Below, in pieces: positions 36,426 through 47,761 of a stretch of 64,000 bases of DNA (position 1 is its first letter; every line of letters begins with the position of its first letter). Below the pieces are notes generated by a model, which saw only the letters and a program-made list of their open reading frames with translations, made no database searches and had not been told where the DNA came from. The stretch lies in assembly GCF_032854445.1 (NCBI RefSeq), contig NC_088300.1, positions 60,858,984 to 60,922,983 of the forward strand, given 5' to 3'. The DNA is from Liolophura sinensis (lineage: Eukaryota > Mollusca > Polyplacophora > Chitonida > Chitonidae). The translations under genes and the position numbers were made by a program.

Positions 36426-38825
36426 ATGGAGCAGTGGAAGAAGGCCATAATCATGAGTGAGTTTAATGTCTAGTTGGTCGAAGCTTTTACTTGTGGAACT
36501 CTTGGATGTACATTTGTAGAAAACAGCAACGGTTTAATTATTTTTTATGAATTTGAATTTGGTGTTTTAAAGAAAATGTTTTAGAGAGTTGATCAGTTTT
36601 AATTTTTCGTACAAATTTTGGGATAAAACGTCATAATTCTCAACGACTGCTGAGTTGAACTCTTACTGAGCGATGCTCGATACTGATATTAGAAAAATTA
36701 TCTCATATTACGTTTTAGGTATTTTTGACATTCTTCCTTTCAGGAGGAAACGCACATTTCTTTCAACATTTCTAAACTTGAATAAATGAAATAAAAATAG
36801 AAATAACTGCTTTTTTCAAAGACCTCTAGTTTCATAATTTACTTTTAGTTTGCTCTTGCTGCTGCCTAGTATGGACAGCTGTGGAGGGTACGCCAATCAG
36901 AGAGCGTAGAGATGTCAGTCAGCTAACAGGAGTTAGCCTTATAGAACGCCCTTGTCCCGCCAGTGTCCCGCTGGTCCTGAGTGACCAAAGTGGTCCTTAC
37001 GTCCCTCCATACACGGCAGCTCGCTTAGAGAATCTGAAGAACGATGTTAAAACGATGGAAAGCACGTTTGTAAGTAAAGATCGTTTTTTTTTCTAAAAAG
37101 AATGACTCGATGTCAGTAAGCAGCAGTGAAAATAAAGCTTGTATAAAATGAAGTGCTGTCTGTAGTCTGTCAAATAGTTGTATAGACAAAGCTGAGAGAT
37201 TCCATCTGAAGAATATACCCTGAATGTTCCTTGCTATAGAGAGGTATATAACGACACCCTGTAAATGGTATTTTGCATATGAGATGCAGGGATGCAGGAT
37301 ATTCCCTCTTGTTTAAATAAATGATTTTCTACAAAAAAATCTGAATGTCATGGGTATGTAATGTGTGTGAATTATATTACAACGCGGTTAATGGTTCTTC
37401 ATTTAGTTACTATTCTTAATGTCTTATTCTAGTCAACTCGCCTGGGATCTCCTTACATTGTCAACTTGTTCCAAACATACCCTCGGGACATGTTGGGGGT
37501 CATCACCCGATCCATGGGAACAGAGGACTTGGGACATGCCAGAAACTCAACTAGGGTGAGAATTTAGGCAAATTAGGGGAATTAGTTCATTGTCAAAATA
37601 AAAACGAACGTGGTTCTGCTATATGTGCACAACTGATTAATCCATAAACTGGTAGACAATCTGTGTATTTGTTGTTGACGGCGTTTATTTGTGTGTGTGT
37701 CTGCCCATCTCTGTGAGTCAGAAACTTTTTGCAAAAAGTTATTCTAGCATTTGGATGAAAAGTTGGGTCCAACGCCTATGCTGTTTCAGCCAATCCATGA
37801 AATCTACACTGATTTGAATCTGTAACCGGTTCTACGAAATTGTCGGAATGATACTTTACCTTTGCAGGATATAGACACAGATGGGGAGTATAGTATATTT
37901 GTATTGGTTGTTTTGTTTTTGCACAGTGTATGAGGTTTGCACTCAGTGAGTGCCTACTATAGTTGTTTTGTGTTTAGAACATGTTTTATAAATCGTAAAA
38001 GACAGACATTCACAAAATTCTCTATGTCTTGCTACCCTATTTCTTCTAATTTTTGGGACACCTGGTCTGCTCGTTTTAGCCAATATACTTGTAACTGTAG
38101 CAGGAATATTTTGCTTCTTTTTCTCACATTGTTCGACCATCTTATGAACAACATAATCAAATCTTTACTTTTTCAGTAAGCTGGCAAAGAAATGTTATAT
38201 TCTTCTTTCGGCACCAATAATAAATGTCTCAAAATTAGAAGAAGTAGGGTACATTTTGCTTCAAGGCTTTGGGGTCTTGCAGCAAGCTGCGGATGGTCGT
38301 GAGATTCCCTCGGGCTCTGACAGGTTTCCTCCCACCATAATGCTGGCTACAGTCGTATAAATGAAATCAAATCAATAAATAAATAAATCAAAGCTTTGGT
38401 GGTCACATTTTGACCCTACTTAACATAGAAGACTTGGCTTCTCTTCCTTTCAGCGGGCGGAAGTGATCGCCGAGATAAAGCGCTGGCTGCTGGTTTACAC
38501 TGTGTACACTGAATACATTCAGAGGGACGAGCGTTACCTGGTGGATCAATTATACCTGCGCCAGAACGACGCTCTGCTGGACAAGACTGCACAGATAATC
38601 CAGCTTGTGGCCAATATTATCTGCGAAGTTCACCTTACCATCCATGCCAACGGCTTTTCAGACGACTTGGCAATGTACGAGCCTATCAAATTCATTCAGC
38701 ATATGGACAACACGGACTCCGCGAAAGTCTACAGTCGGAACTACGTCATCGCCTACGATTTCGAGAAGTTCATCGATTTTGCAATTGTCTTCTTTGTAGA
38801 CTGGGCTCAGGATGTGATGAAGTAA
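36426..38825 (+). CDS. secreted helical cytokine-like protein (long-chain class I candidate)
   Basis: Exons: 36426-36456, 36849-37069, 37433-37555, 38454-38825. Borders are GT/AG, phases 1, 0, 0, and the product is 248 residues. Residues 1-24 are a signal peptide split by the first intron (MEQWKKAIIM, then ICSCCCLVWTAVEG). The mature chain is almost wholly helical in pattern: A about 65-100 (AARLENLKNDVKTMESTF), B about 126-148 (EIKRWLLVYTVYTEYI), C about 163-190 (LLDKTAQIIQLVANIICEV), D about 226-247 (FEKFIDFAIVFFVDWAQD). It has only two mature cysteines, C46 before helix A and C182 at the end of helix C, and one N-glycosylation site, N122. LIF and CNTF share a four-helix order, and LIF bridges its N-terminal cysteines to the end of helix C. 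A short signal exon ending in phase 1 is also usual in that group. The exon model is strong; the family assignment is inference from pattern. It could instead be an unrelated helical secreted protein. Confidence 0.75.
38268..38392 (+). mobile_element. SINE fragment in intron 3 of the cytokine-like gene
   Basis: Contains CTTGCAGCAAGCTGCGGATG, GATTCCCTCGGGCTCTGAC, CCTCCCACCATAATGCTGGC, then AAATCAATAAATAAATAAA. It ends about 60 bp before the exon 4 acceptor. Confidence 0.85.
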
Positions 38826-39725
38826 AAACGAAAATCCTTCATGGCTTCAGTTTTGGCGCATTCTTTTTTCAGTGGTACGGTGTCTCCAGTTTACCCTCAT
38901 TTTCAATTCTTGGAAAGGCATTCAATTTATCTTTTTTATAGTTTCATTTTGGAGTTCTTTTGTCAGTTTATTGCATTTTTGCTGTTTTATGTGTATTTTT
39001 ATATGTTTAATATGGTGGTGCATTTGTTGACAAGTAATTACATGCGCCTGCTATTTTGCAACTTAAACCAGCTATATGTTGCTCCTGTAGTGAGCGAAGT
39101 TTTACTGTATCTCATATTGAGTGAACAATAGCGATGCAAAAAGCAAGTTTTTTTGCGGGAAATGAACATATTATGTATCTCATATTGAGTAACCCAGTTA
39201 ATGGCCAACTCTATATTGTTGAAAGAAAAAATACAGTTTTTTTCAGAAAATGACAATTGATGTATCTCATATTGAGATACCCAGCTAATAAACGGTAATG
39301 TTAGAGAACTAAGTAATAATTTTAGATTATGTATACTAATCTATAAAGAGTTGATGTTTACCGATACTTATGATTTCTTTGGCCACTTGATGTAACATGC
39401 AATCTATTTATATGTATCTCACATTAGGTGAATCATTAAACTAGTCGATTGTTCAGCCCCAGTGGAATTTTTGCTTGTTAAATATATCTATACACTTATA
39501 TATATCAGATGTGACCCTAGTATATACTGAGCCAGGTAGTGGGTGTTGTCGCTGACATCATTGTACAGTTGTATTGTTTACGTAGACTTCGGAAAGGGCA
39601 TAAAACTTTTACATTTTCTTATTTATAAAATTTTTCCTTTTACTTTGTTTTATTTTGTTTTTCTAGATGTTGACCTATTAGTGAATTTTCTGTACTTTGG
39701 GTGAAATAAACTCATTCTATTAGCC
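38826..39725 (+). promoter_or_regulatory. 3' untranslated region of the cytokine-like gene with repeats and an AU-rich element
   Basis: Stop codon at 38823-38825; a polyadenylation signal AATAAA at 39705-39710 follows, giving about 900 nt. TGTATCTCATATTGAG or near copies occur at 39106, 39174, 39261 and 39413; the first two are each followed by a T-run and AAATGA, so the unit is roughly 70-90 nt. TTATTTATA at 39619-39627 fits the nonamer of AU-rich destabilising elements common in cytokine mRNAs. Confidence 0.5.
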
Positions 39726-41868
39726 ATCCGACTTTGTGTATCTGTATAGGATGTGGTTGAAATGCTGGTCTACATGTGCATGGTGTATTCCTTTTGGCCG
39801 ACTGATTTATTTCACATAAATATTATCACGTATTTAAGTGGATATGCACTTTCGTGGAATTCATACTGAGATATAGTGTAGAGCCCAAAGCATTGCGAAG
39901 GGGCATACCTTTGAGAATCCTAAATAAGAATACTACAACGACACTCGCTATATAGTTAACTTGTTGTCGTTTTTATTTGCCATCGGTGAGGATATTTAAA
40001 TCCTGAGCCCCAAATTTTTTTACATGATAGCCCAGAAGCTATGCCCTGTGTATGGTCTCGTCTCCCGCCTCAGCTTTTCGTCCCCAAATCAATAAGGTCG
40101 CCGCTTCTAATCCAGCTCTCGCTGGCGAAAGGGCGGTGGTTTCTCAAAACACACCGGGTTTCTGCACCTCAACAGAGGTGACTCGGAGGTGCATGCCTAT
40201 AGCGTTGTGTGTTTCAGTAATGTAGCACTATGCTACAAAACATGTTAACAGGCTTGTTAAAAGGAGACACCGATATATGACTCAAAAAATCTTAAAGACT
40301 ACGCTATAAATAAACAAACTGTAATTGTCCTTAGGTGCAAAACGTCACAGAAAGGGCAATGTGAAAATGTATATAAGCAGCATAAGCGACAGGTTTGCAT
40401 GAGTTCTTCAATGTAATTGCGCTCTCGGTTGAAGTATTTAAACTGTCTCAGTAAAACTGGGTATTTTGGAGACTTGTCATGTGGTAATGAATGTATTTCC
40501 ACCAAGTTCTTTGCAAACGTGTAATCGATGATATTTGAAGAACACGTGGAAGTTCCGTTTATACATGTACGATTACTGACATCAGTGATACTATACAAGC
40601 GAACATAATAACGTCCTGCGGCGAACAAATCTGTGCTCCGACGGACTCAAAGGAACACCAACGTATAATGTGGGTTGACAGGAAATACGAGATCAATATT
40701 ATGCCCCATGTCATTTCTCACAGTTTTATAATCGAGATGATTTTGTCAGACCCGCATCTCTGACTATTCGTGTGTTAGAATAAAAAAAAATCAAAATAAA
40801 AAAAAAAAATCACGCAACACACAAATGTCTGTTAGCTGTCTCAGCTTAAAAGCGGAAACATGCATTAACGTAATGTGCTGTCATCGGCAAGAACCATGAC
40901 GACGTATGTTGATCACATTACACAGATTGCCCGGGTCCTTTTGTGACCGCTGCAAGGTGTCCCCTCATCTAGGGAGTTCGACAGGATACGCTTCTTCCAG
41001 TAGCTGGCGTCGGAATGGTCGAGAACTAGGAAAGCTAACTACGCAAATGTACTGTTAGTCTAGCTGGATTTGTTGGAAAGAGTGGTTCCAGTGACTTCAC
41101 ATGTAGAGGCAGAGAATTCCTCGGTGGGGTTTCCATCTAAACGTTATACACCTAACCATTAGGAACTTTATTCCACACAGCTTGGTGTCAAAAGAGAGCC
41201 TGCATGGGGCTATAACGAGAAGGAAGGTCAACGCCGCTGATCTGACATCTTTTCCTCACGGGGTATGCCAGAAAAGTTGAATACTCTCTGAGCGATCGAA
41301 CTGGGTATTTTTCACCACGACAGTAAGTTCATTTATTGAATATTGTTATATATTCTAGCTTGGGAGCGCACGAATTAACTTACGGATGTTATAGTATGTA
41401 TGGCATTTATTATTCATTTTAATGAAACTAATTTCATCTTTGGTGACTGATTTTCTTTTTATGAAATCATGCGTTAAAATGGCGGCATATATGACGAACC
41501 AAGACAAGGCATTGTATTGTTTCCTGCTGAGTGAATCTTATACCCAGCGATTGATATCTCGAGAAATATTCTACAATTTAACTAACCTATAGTGGTCTAG
41601 TACACTCGCCAAACTGATGTGTTATGGAAGAACAAGGCCAACAAACCGCTTATTGCTAATTGCTTTGTGCACGACAATCAGGGCTACAATTGTACAGATT
41701 GTGATTAGTGGTACAGCAACTGTAAAAGGCGAAGTATTCAGGTCCTAACCCCGGCTTCGGACAGGGAATTTCCCCGCTGTCATGGACAGTGAAGTCTTGG
41801 TGACAGTTAACAGTCTTTCCGCTTTCGCAGTCTAATCTTCGTTAAAGAACACTTGTCTTTCGCCATTA

Positions 41869-42209
41869 TGGTGTTCATATTTCTGTTTATTTCTGTTCTG
41901 AAGACTGCAACAGAAGTCTCCCTGGAACAGATTTCAAAAATATCTTGTTTGAAATGTTCGCTTGCAATGAGTTTGTTTGCCTGCAGAAGAGCACAGGGAT
42001 GTCTTTTCGTGCTACATGAAGAGGTCATCTCCGAGCCCTGCCATTGGTCAACTATCGCACTTTGTATGGAATATCTAAAACACTTATTGAGTTCCACAGA
42101 CTCAGATCACTTTCCTTTAGAGCGGATGGCAACCTCATTAATATTAAATTTTACTGCAGATTTCATGAACTCAGAAACTGCATTGTATTTTTGGATAGCT
42201 GCTGGATAA
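41869..42209 (+). CDS. doubtful ORF or first exon, possible signal peptide, cysteine-rich
   Basis: ATG-led frame of 113 codons. Residues 1-18 are hydrophobic (MVFIFLFISVLKTATEVS). Then come closely set cysteines (ISCLKCS, FACRRAQGC, PCHWS) with spacing that loosely recalls PAN/apple modules. The stop at 42207-42209 abuts the end of an inserted MITE, so any original continuation may be cut off. A diverged copy of the same DNA at 43240-43500 has lost the frame. It could equally be part of an old non-coding repeat. Confidence 0.25.
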
Positions 42210-42467
42210 GGTAACTCTCAGACGAGCAAACACGAGAACAGACCCAAATGTGCCGGATTGACGATAAAGTATATTTTTTGCATCTTCTCACGCGTATTAA
42301 AACTTCCATAGCAAAAAGTAATATCAGCGAGTGGTCCCAAAATCAACTAACCTGTCTCGACGAACCAAAAGCGACCAACAGCAAAAAATCCCAAAATTAG
42401 TACGTTTTCAGTCACTACCCCCGCTACATGTGGGCTTGCTTCCCATCGTAGCTAACTGAGAGTTACC
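42210..42467. mobile_element. MITE-like element with 12-bp terminal inverted repeats
   Basis: Ends in GGTAACTCTCAG (42210-42221) and CTGAGAGTTACC (42456-42467), perfect inverted repeats; the element is 258 bp with no coding capacity. The paralogous sequence near 43500 lacks it and serves as an empty-site comparison. I see no clear target-site duplication. Confidence 0.75.
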
Positions 42468-42599
42468 CCACTCCGTATCTTCTCCTTGGAATTTTCTTTC
42501 TATTTGTGAGAAACGACTGTCTTATAAATGGCACGCTATGAGCCGTTGGGTTTATAGCTTCCCTGCTTAAAATGGGATCGGAAAGTTCGCCAATAACTC

Positions 42600-42705
42600 G
42601 CCAAAGTCAGTGGTTTTACCTGGACTTTCTTCCACCCATAATATTGACCGCCATCGTATATGTGAAAAGTTCTTGAGTATGGCGTTAGACCACCAAATGG
42701 ATATT
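42600..42705 (+). mobile_element. SINE fragment
   Basis: Core and tail: CTTTCTTCCACCCATAATAT, TGACCGCCATCGTATATGTG, AAAAGTTCTTGAGTATGGCG, then CCACCAAATGG. The poly(AATA) end is missing. Confidence 0.75.
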
Positions 42706-43239
42706 GTACATCACGATCAGGGCTGTACAAGTGTTCACTTCTTGTAAACTGAACCAGGTCAGGTATATCTAGCCGTAACCCTAAATTCGAATTTCATTTT
42801 TTCAAGTGAATTATATTTGATATTACTTAAAGCGGGTGAATATTTAGGCCTATGTGATTCCTCGCCACACGTATGTTTCAGAAGCATACAAGAAAGATAT
42901 ACCCGCCAAAAAGGTGTTGTAGGATCTTTATAAATGGTGACAAACTGATAAGAAATGGTAAATGCAACCGTCAGTTACAATTTAGTGTCGAAATTCTTGC
43001 ATTCTTCTTAAACAGGCGTTTCTTGATGTTACTTGGCAAGGGTCGTCTGGCCATTTATCATCACGCTGTAGTCGTTGCTGTTGTTTTACTCTCTATGCTG
43101 TAAGTCTTTTATAATGTAATGATGTCATCACTAGACATACGTAACTAAGGATAAACCCTGTTACAGACTGTTTTCATTGATCAAACCTTAAAGGAATAAA
43201 TACAGTAATTTTACCGACGTGATGATGACCCACCGAATG

Positions 43240-43590
43240 CTCCAACAGATTTCATCAACATCTTGCCTGCAAAAGGCCAATAGCGATATATTACTTTACA
43301 ACAGACCTTCTCAGGTGTTGGTCTGTTGATTTACCATCGCACTTTGTACGAATCAACTGAAACACATGCTCCTTTAAGTTTCACAGCTTCGGAATGAGAT
43401 TCTGATGACTTTCTTTTAGAGGCTTAATTGGGGATGACAGCCTCACCTATATTAAATGTTATTGCAAATCTGATGAACTTAGAAACTGTATTGAACTGTA
43501 TTTGTCTATTCGTAAGAAACGAACTCTCTACTTTTAAGTCGCATGTTATGAGGCGTAGGCTTTCTAGGATTCCTTTTTAAAATGTTGTAT
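43240..43590 (+). pseudogene. diverged copy of the 41.9-42.5 kb segment
   Basis: Blocks align in order with the upstream copy: AACAGATTTCATCAACATC, CCATCGCACTTTGTACGAAT, GATGAACTTAGAAACTG, then AAGAAACGAACTC. The frame that is open upstream has stops here, so if the upstream copy is coding this one is a relic. It lies about 100 bp before the GPCR start exon. Confidence 0.5.
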
Positions 43591-43706
43591 GTGTATATAC
43601 CTGTAAAGGGAATTTCACAAAAAGGGACTGTTTTCAAAGTTTCAACTGAAAGTACAAGTTGATTATTTTTTTATTCATTTCAGACAGAAGAATTTACCAA
43701 CGAAAA

Positions 43707-46700
43707 ATGTATCCACCACCTGAAGATCAATTTGAATGGATACCAGATGCAGAATTTCCTGATCACGTCAGCATCGCCCTGTTTGTTACAGCTATCATTG
43801 TCATCAGCATTGGAATTGTGGGTAATCTGGGTGTTCTGCTGGTGGTTGCTAGGACACCAGACATGCGCACCCCGATGTACCTTTGTCTTTCAAGTCTTAG
43901 TGTTTCCGATATCTTCGTTCTGTTGATCCTTCCCATAATTCCTTTGACCCGGCTTCTCATAAACATGGAAACAAACCTGGGTGTTGTGATATGTAAGTGG
44001 TTGATATTCTTTTAGGCCAACAAGTATATATTTTGTGACAAGAAAGAAAAATCTACATTGATTACGAGGAAACACTCCGCTGTTTTCTGAACACCATATA
44101 AAAACATTCTTTTCATGTTCAAAATTGTTTGATTTCTTGTTGCGAAAACAAGCACTTGTGATTACTATACATATGCCAAGTCGGGACGGAATGTGACTCA
44201 GTGGTGTAAGGTGCGCGGCTTGCATCTGCTGGCGCAGAAGATGTGGGTCGGTAATCACATTGTTCTTGGAGCTTTGGTGATAATAAGCGATCAACAAAGC
44301 TAAAAGGACCCTTTGCGCAGTCTTATTTTCGTTGAACATAACTTGTATTCCACCAGAATGGCGTTCGTAAATGAGTTTCAAAAGGTCGTTTGTTTATACC
44401 CAGGACATCCTTGGTTCATTCTTTAAAGCTAACCACTGCATGCCGTATATAAATGGAAAATTACTAATTCACATGGGCATTTAGTAAGTCATAATGCAGC
44501 ATGGGGCTGTTTGACAACATAGTAATTTTCTTCATTGCGTGCAGTGGTGTATTGTCCATGCAGTTGTCATGTTGGTGATGGGCTCAAAGGATTATTACAC
44601 TATTACCATTTAGTCAGCTCATGCTACGGATTCCATTATTTAGCCTATTTGATTTGCGAAACTATGGGTCTAGCCGGTGGAACGGAATGGAACGGCCTGA
44701 ACTCCCTCTGTTCATAACAACACATCAGCTCTTGGCGAATGACGCCACAAGTTCGAATTCAACTTCCAAAAGATAGGCTCATGGCTTTACGTCGGCAGGT
44801 TTGTCATGTACTAGGTGGCTTGACGGTGTTGTTTCTACACACAGGCGTACCTGTCAACAAAATCCAGCTTCCGAAGATATGCCTGTGGCATTACCTAGTA
44901 AGTTTGTCAGCCACATGGTAACTTCATGCGGATTCCCTTAAACATTAGTGATTAACGTGACTTAAAGATCTACATTTAAAATACTTCACCATCGTTTGGA
45001 ATTAATACCACAGTCTTGCCTGTTATCAGAGGGAAAAGACACAATCAAATGTAAACAGGCCAACGTTGAACAGGTCAGTGCCGTAAATCGAGCTGTCTAA
45101 AACCTTTCCATTTCCATTTCAACCGTATATCAGTTTGCATAAATTATCTGAGTGCAGAGATGTACTTGGCTGCAAAAGGCTGTGGTTTCCCTCGAGCAAC
45201 CTAATTTGACAGCCATTGTATATGTGAACAGTTTGGAACTGAAGTTAAACCCCAATCAAATGATCTAAGAAGGTAAAAAAAGTACGACATTGGGTTGGAT
45301 TCATGCAAAGAGAAGTCGTCAACAGTACTGTTTTAATGATGACGGAAAGTCACAAGGAAATGTTCTATAGGCGAATGAATTTAATCGGTATCGGAATCGT
45401 GAACCTTGCTAGTTTATAAGCCGTCTGTAATAAAATGTTTGTCTCAGTTAGGCTTTGATCGCAACTGTTCATCTATCCAACGTGGCGATCTAATTTAACA
45501 CGATGAATGTATGACCTCTTGTATTTTTTTTATTTATTTATTTCTTTATTTATTTGTTTGGTGTTTTACGCCGTACTCAAGAATATTTCACTAATACGAC
45601 GGCGGCCAGCATTATGGTGGGAGAAAATCGGGTAGAAGCCGAGGGGAAACCCACGACCATCCGCAGGTTGCAGCCAGACTTTCCCACGAACGGTGGCCTC
45701 TTTTAAGACAAATCGATCAAAATTCGAACAACATAACAAAAAATTCTTGGCAAGTTTTAAATTATCCTGCTACTTTTTAAGAATGTAGACGAGCAGCCGC
45801 AAGAAAACCCTGATTGAGATAAATTGAAAAGGAAATGGATTTCACTGGTTACATGTGACCATTTTACAACTATCACACACTTTCGTCACTGCCTTGGTTT
45901 TACTCTATATGCTGTCGTCTTTTGTACTAGAAGTCACTGTGGAGAACCGCTTTGTTGAATTAACCATGCATGTAATTACCGACGCTGATTTTTATATATT
46001 TTTTTATGTTTATTTATATTTGCAGGTTACATGATGAGTGTCTTCGACAAAAGCTCACTGACATGCTCAGTTCTGATCGTCCTCTTCATCAGTGTGGAGC
46101 GACTCATCGTCGTCTACAGGCCGCTGAGGGCCGGACAATTCATAACCACCAAGAGAACTGCCATAAGTCTCACGATCATCTGGCTCTTCTCCTACGCCGT
46201 CAACGCCGGCTTCATCACCATGACGGAGTATCATCAGAGAGTTATCAATGGAACACATCAAGAAGAGTGTGCTTTTTTCTCCCTTCAGCCTTGGCAAGAC
46301 CCATACTTCACGGCAATGATCTGTATCTTTTTTTTCCTGCCGCTCATCGCTATCATCGTGCTCAACGGCTTCATTATTAAACGCGTGGCCATGGACCCGC
46401 CTTCTGACTCCTCCGCCAGCGAGGGCACCACCGTTGCGCGAAGAGCCAGACGCCAAGCAGTCGTCATGATCTTTATCATTGTTGTTCTCTTCATCGTTTG
46501 CATCGCTCCTTTCCAGGTGCTGGTTATGATTGAGATTTACGGTTCCGATTTACTGGCCCCCTTGACGGAGGTGCAGTGGCAGGCGCTGATTTGGTGCAGC
46601 CGATTCACGACGTACATCAACAGTGCCGCTAACCCCATCGTCTACAACATCGTCTCGTCCAAGTTCCGCGCCGCCATGTTGAAATCCTTGACGTGTGGCA

Positions 46701-46765
46701 AGAATAAAAACACCAATGCTTCGAGAATTGAGTCGGCGTCTCGGTCAACCATATTTACCACTTGA
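43707..46765 (+). CDS. class A peptide GPCR, thyrotropin-releasing-hormone-receptor-like
   Basis: Two coding exons, 43707-43992 and 46026-46765, joined in phase 1 inside the cysteine codon at the start of TM3; 341 residues. Seven membrane segments are visible. Landmarks: N40 (TM1), D68 in SLSVSD (TM2), C96 and C177 (the conserved TM3-loop 2 disulfide), ERL at 120-122 in place of DRY, P257 in TM6, NPIVY at 298-302. The stretch MRTPMYLCLSSLSVSD, the short third loop and NSAANPIVYN...SKFRAA resemble TRH receptor and its relatives (GHSR and neuromedin U groups). The TM6 motif reads CIAP rather than CWxP. The start follows an acceptor at 43683; an extra upstream coding exon is not excluded, as the N-terminus is only about 20 residues. 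The ligand is unknown. AATAAA at 47013 may end the transcript. Confidence 0.88.
44190..44290 (+). mobile_element. tRNA-like SINE head in the GPCR intron
   Basis: GTGACTCAGTGGTGTAAGG resembles an A box and GTGGGTCGGTAATCACATTG a decayed B box, about 45 bp apart. The frames at 44535-44717 and 44739-44921 downstream are short and unrecognised. Confidence 0.45.
45535..45705 (-). mobile_element. SINE (core and tail), well preserved
   Basis: Reverse-strand copy in the GPCR intron: TTTATTTATTTGTTTGGTG, TTTTACGCCGTACTCAAG, ACGACGGCGGCCAGCATTAT, GGTGGGAGAAAATCGGG, AACCCACGACCATCCGCAG, GACTTTCCCACG. It is the clearest example of the family consensus in the window. Confidence 0.93.
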
Positions 46766-46780
46766 CTTATTATTACAGCC

Positions 46781-46895
46781 TCTCGTCCAAGTTCCGCTCC
46801 GCCATGTTGAAATCCCTGACGTGGGCTGTTGAAAAAGCACACCAATACTTCGAGAATAGAACAGGCGTCTTTACCACTTGACTGACTATTACAAC
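46781..46895 (+). pseudogene. tandem duplicate of the GPCR 3' end
   Basis: 46653-46780 (end of TM7/helix 8, tail, stop and 15 bp beyond) is followed at once by a second copy at 46781-46895. The copy reads SSKFRSAMLKSLT, diverges (WAVEKAHQYFENR) and reaches the same VFTT-stop end. It is open in frame but lies after the gene's stop codon. TTATTATTACAG at the junction could act as an acceptor, so an alternative tail exon is possible but unproven. Confidence 0.85.
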
Positions 46896-47590
46896 ACCTT
46901 ATTACAATTCCCAACTATGGCCAGTGCATAAAGTGTCTTTAAAATGTTCACAGAGGAGGCTTTCAGGCGGAAACTAGTGAACAGATTTATCGCTTTTCAG
47001 TATAGCTCTGACAATAAATGAAGTGCATCGTGGTAAATATACGTTTAATATGTGAGCGATGATGCGATGGCATAGCGTGATTGATATGCACAGAATGCAG
47101 ATACGCAGAACATGATTGTAGCTTGAAACCCCCTGGGCCTAACATTGCATGAAATGGGAAAATGAATGTAAACTGTTGGTAAAACAAAGTTTCCTTATTT
47201 TATTTTTTGTGGAAATAATCGCTAGCTACAATTTGGTTCTGTGGTGGCCGGTTGATACCATATGACATTGAATATTTTCCGATCTGTGATTGGAAATTAT
47301 TACTGGACCGTGTGTGTTTTATTAATGGACTGGGCATTTACCAAATATGATTGTTCCTAACTCAATGCCAATCATTAACAGTTCATTCCTTAACATTCAA
47401 TATATCTCAATATGAACATGTCCTTTGACGTTTCCTAAATTTCTTCATGACTGAGTCATGATTATTTTTTATTCGGCCTTATAAAATCTATCCTAATCCC
47501 CGATTCAAGCCACCTAACCAGTCAGTTGTAACATTTACAGATTCATTTTTTTCATCATTTTACCATAAACATATTTTCATATCAATACGT

Positions 47591-47761
<171 letters not shown>

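Larger units (their letters stand above)
39726..43683. other. intergenic DNA or 5' untranslated region upstream of the GPCR
   Basis: A degenerate SINE-like stretch lies at about 40070-40320. A minus-strand frame at 40299-40628 has protein-like composition (NRTC and NGTS sites, several cysteines) but no ATG and overlaps the SINE end. A paralogous sequence pair lies at about 41930-42540 and 43240-43590, the first carrying a MITE. No exon is supported with confidence. Confidence 0.4.

Noticed and set aside
43890-44381. 163-codon minus-strand frame
   Set aside because: Antisense to GPCR exon 1 and its intron; it mirrors the real gene.
46067-46456. 129-codon minus-strand frame
   Set aside because: Antisense shadow of GPCR exon 2, whose membrane segments and motifs are clear on the plus strand.
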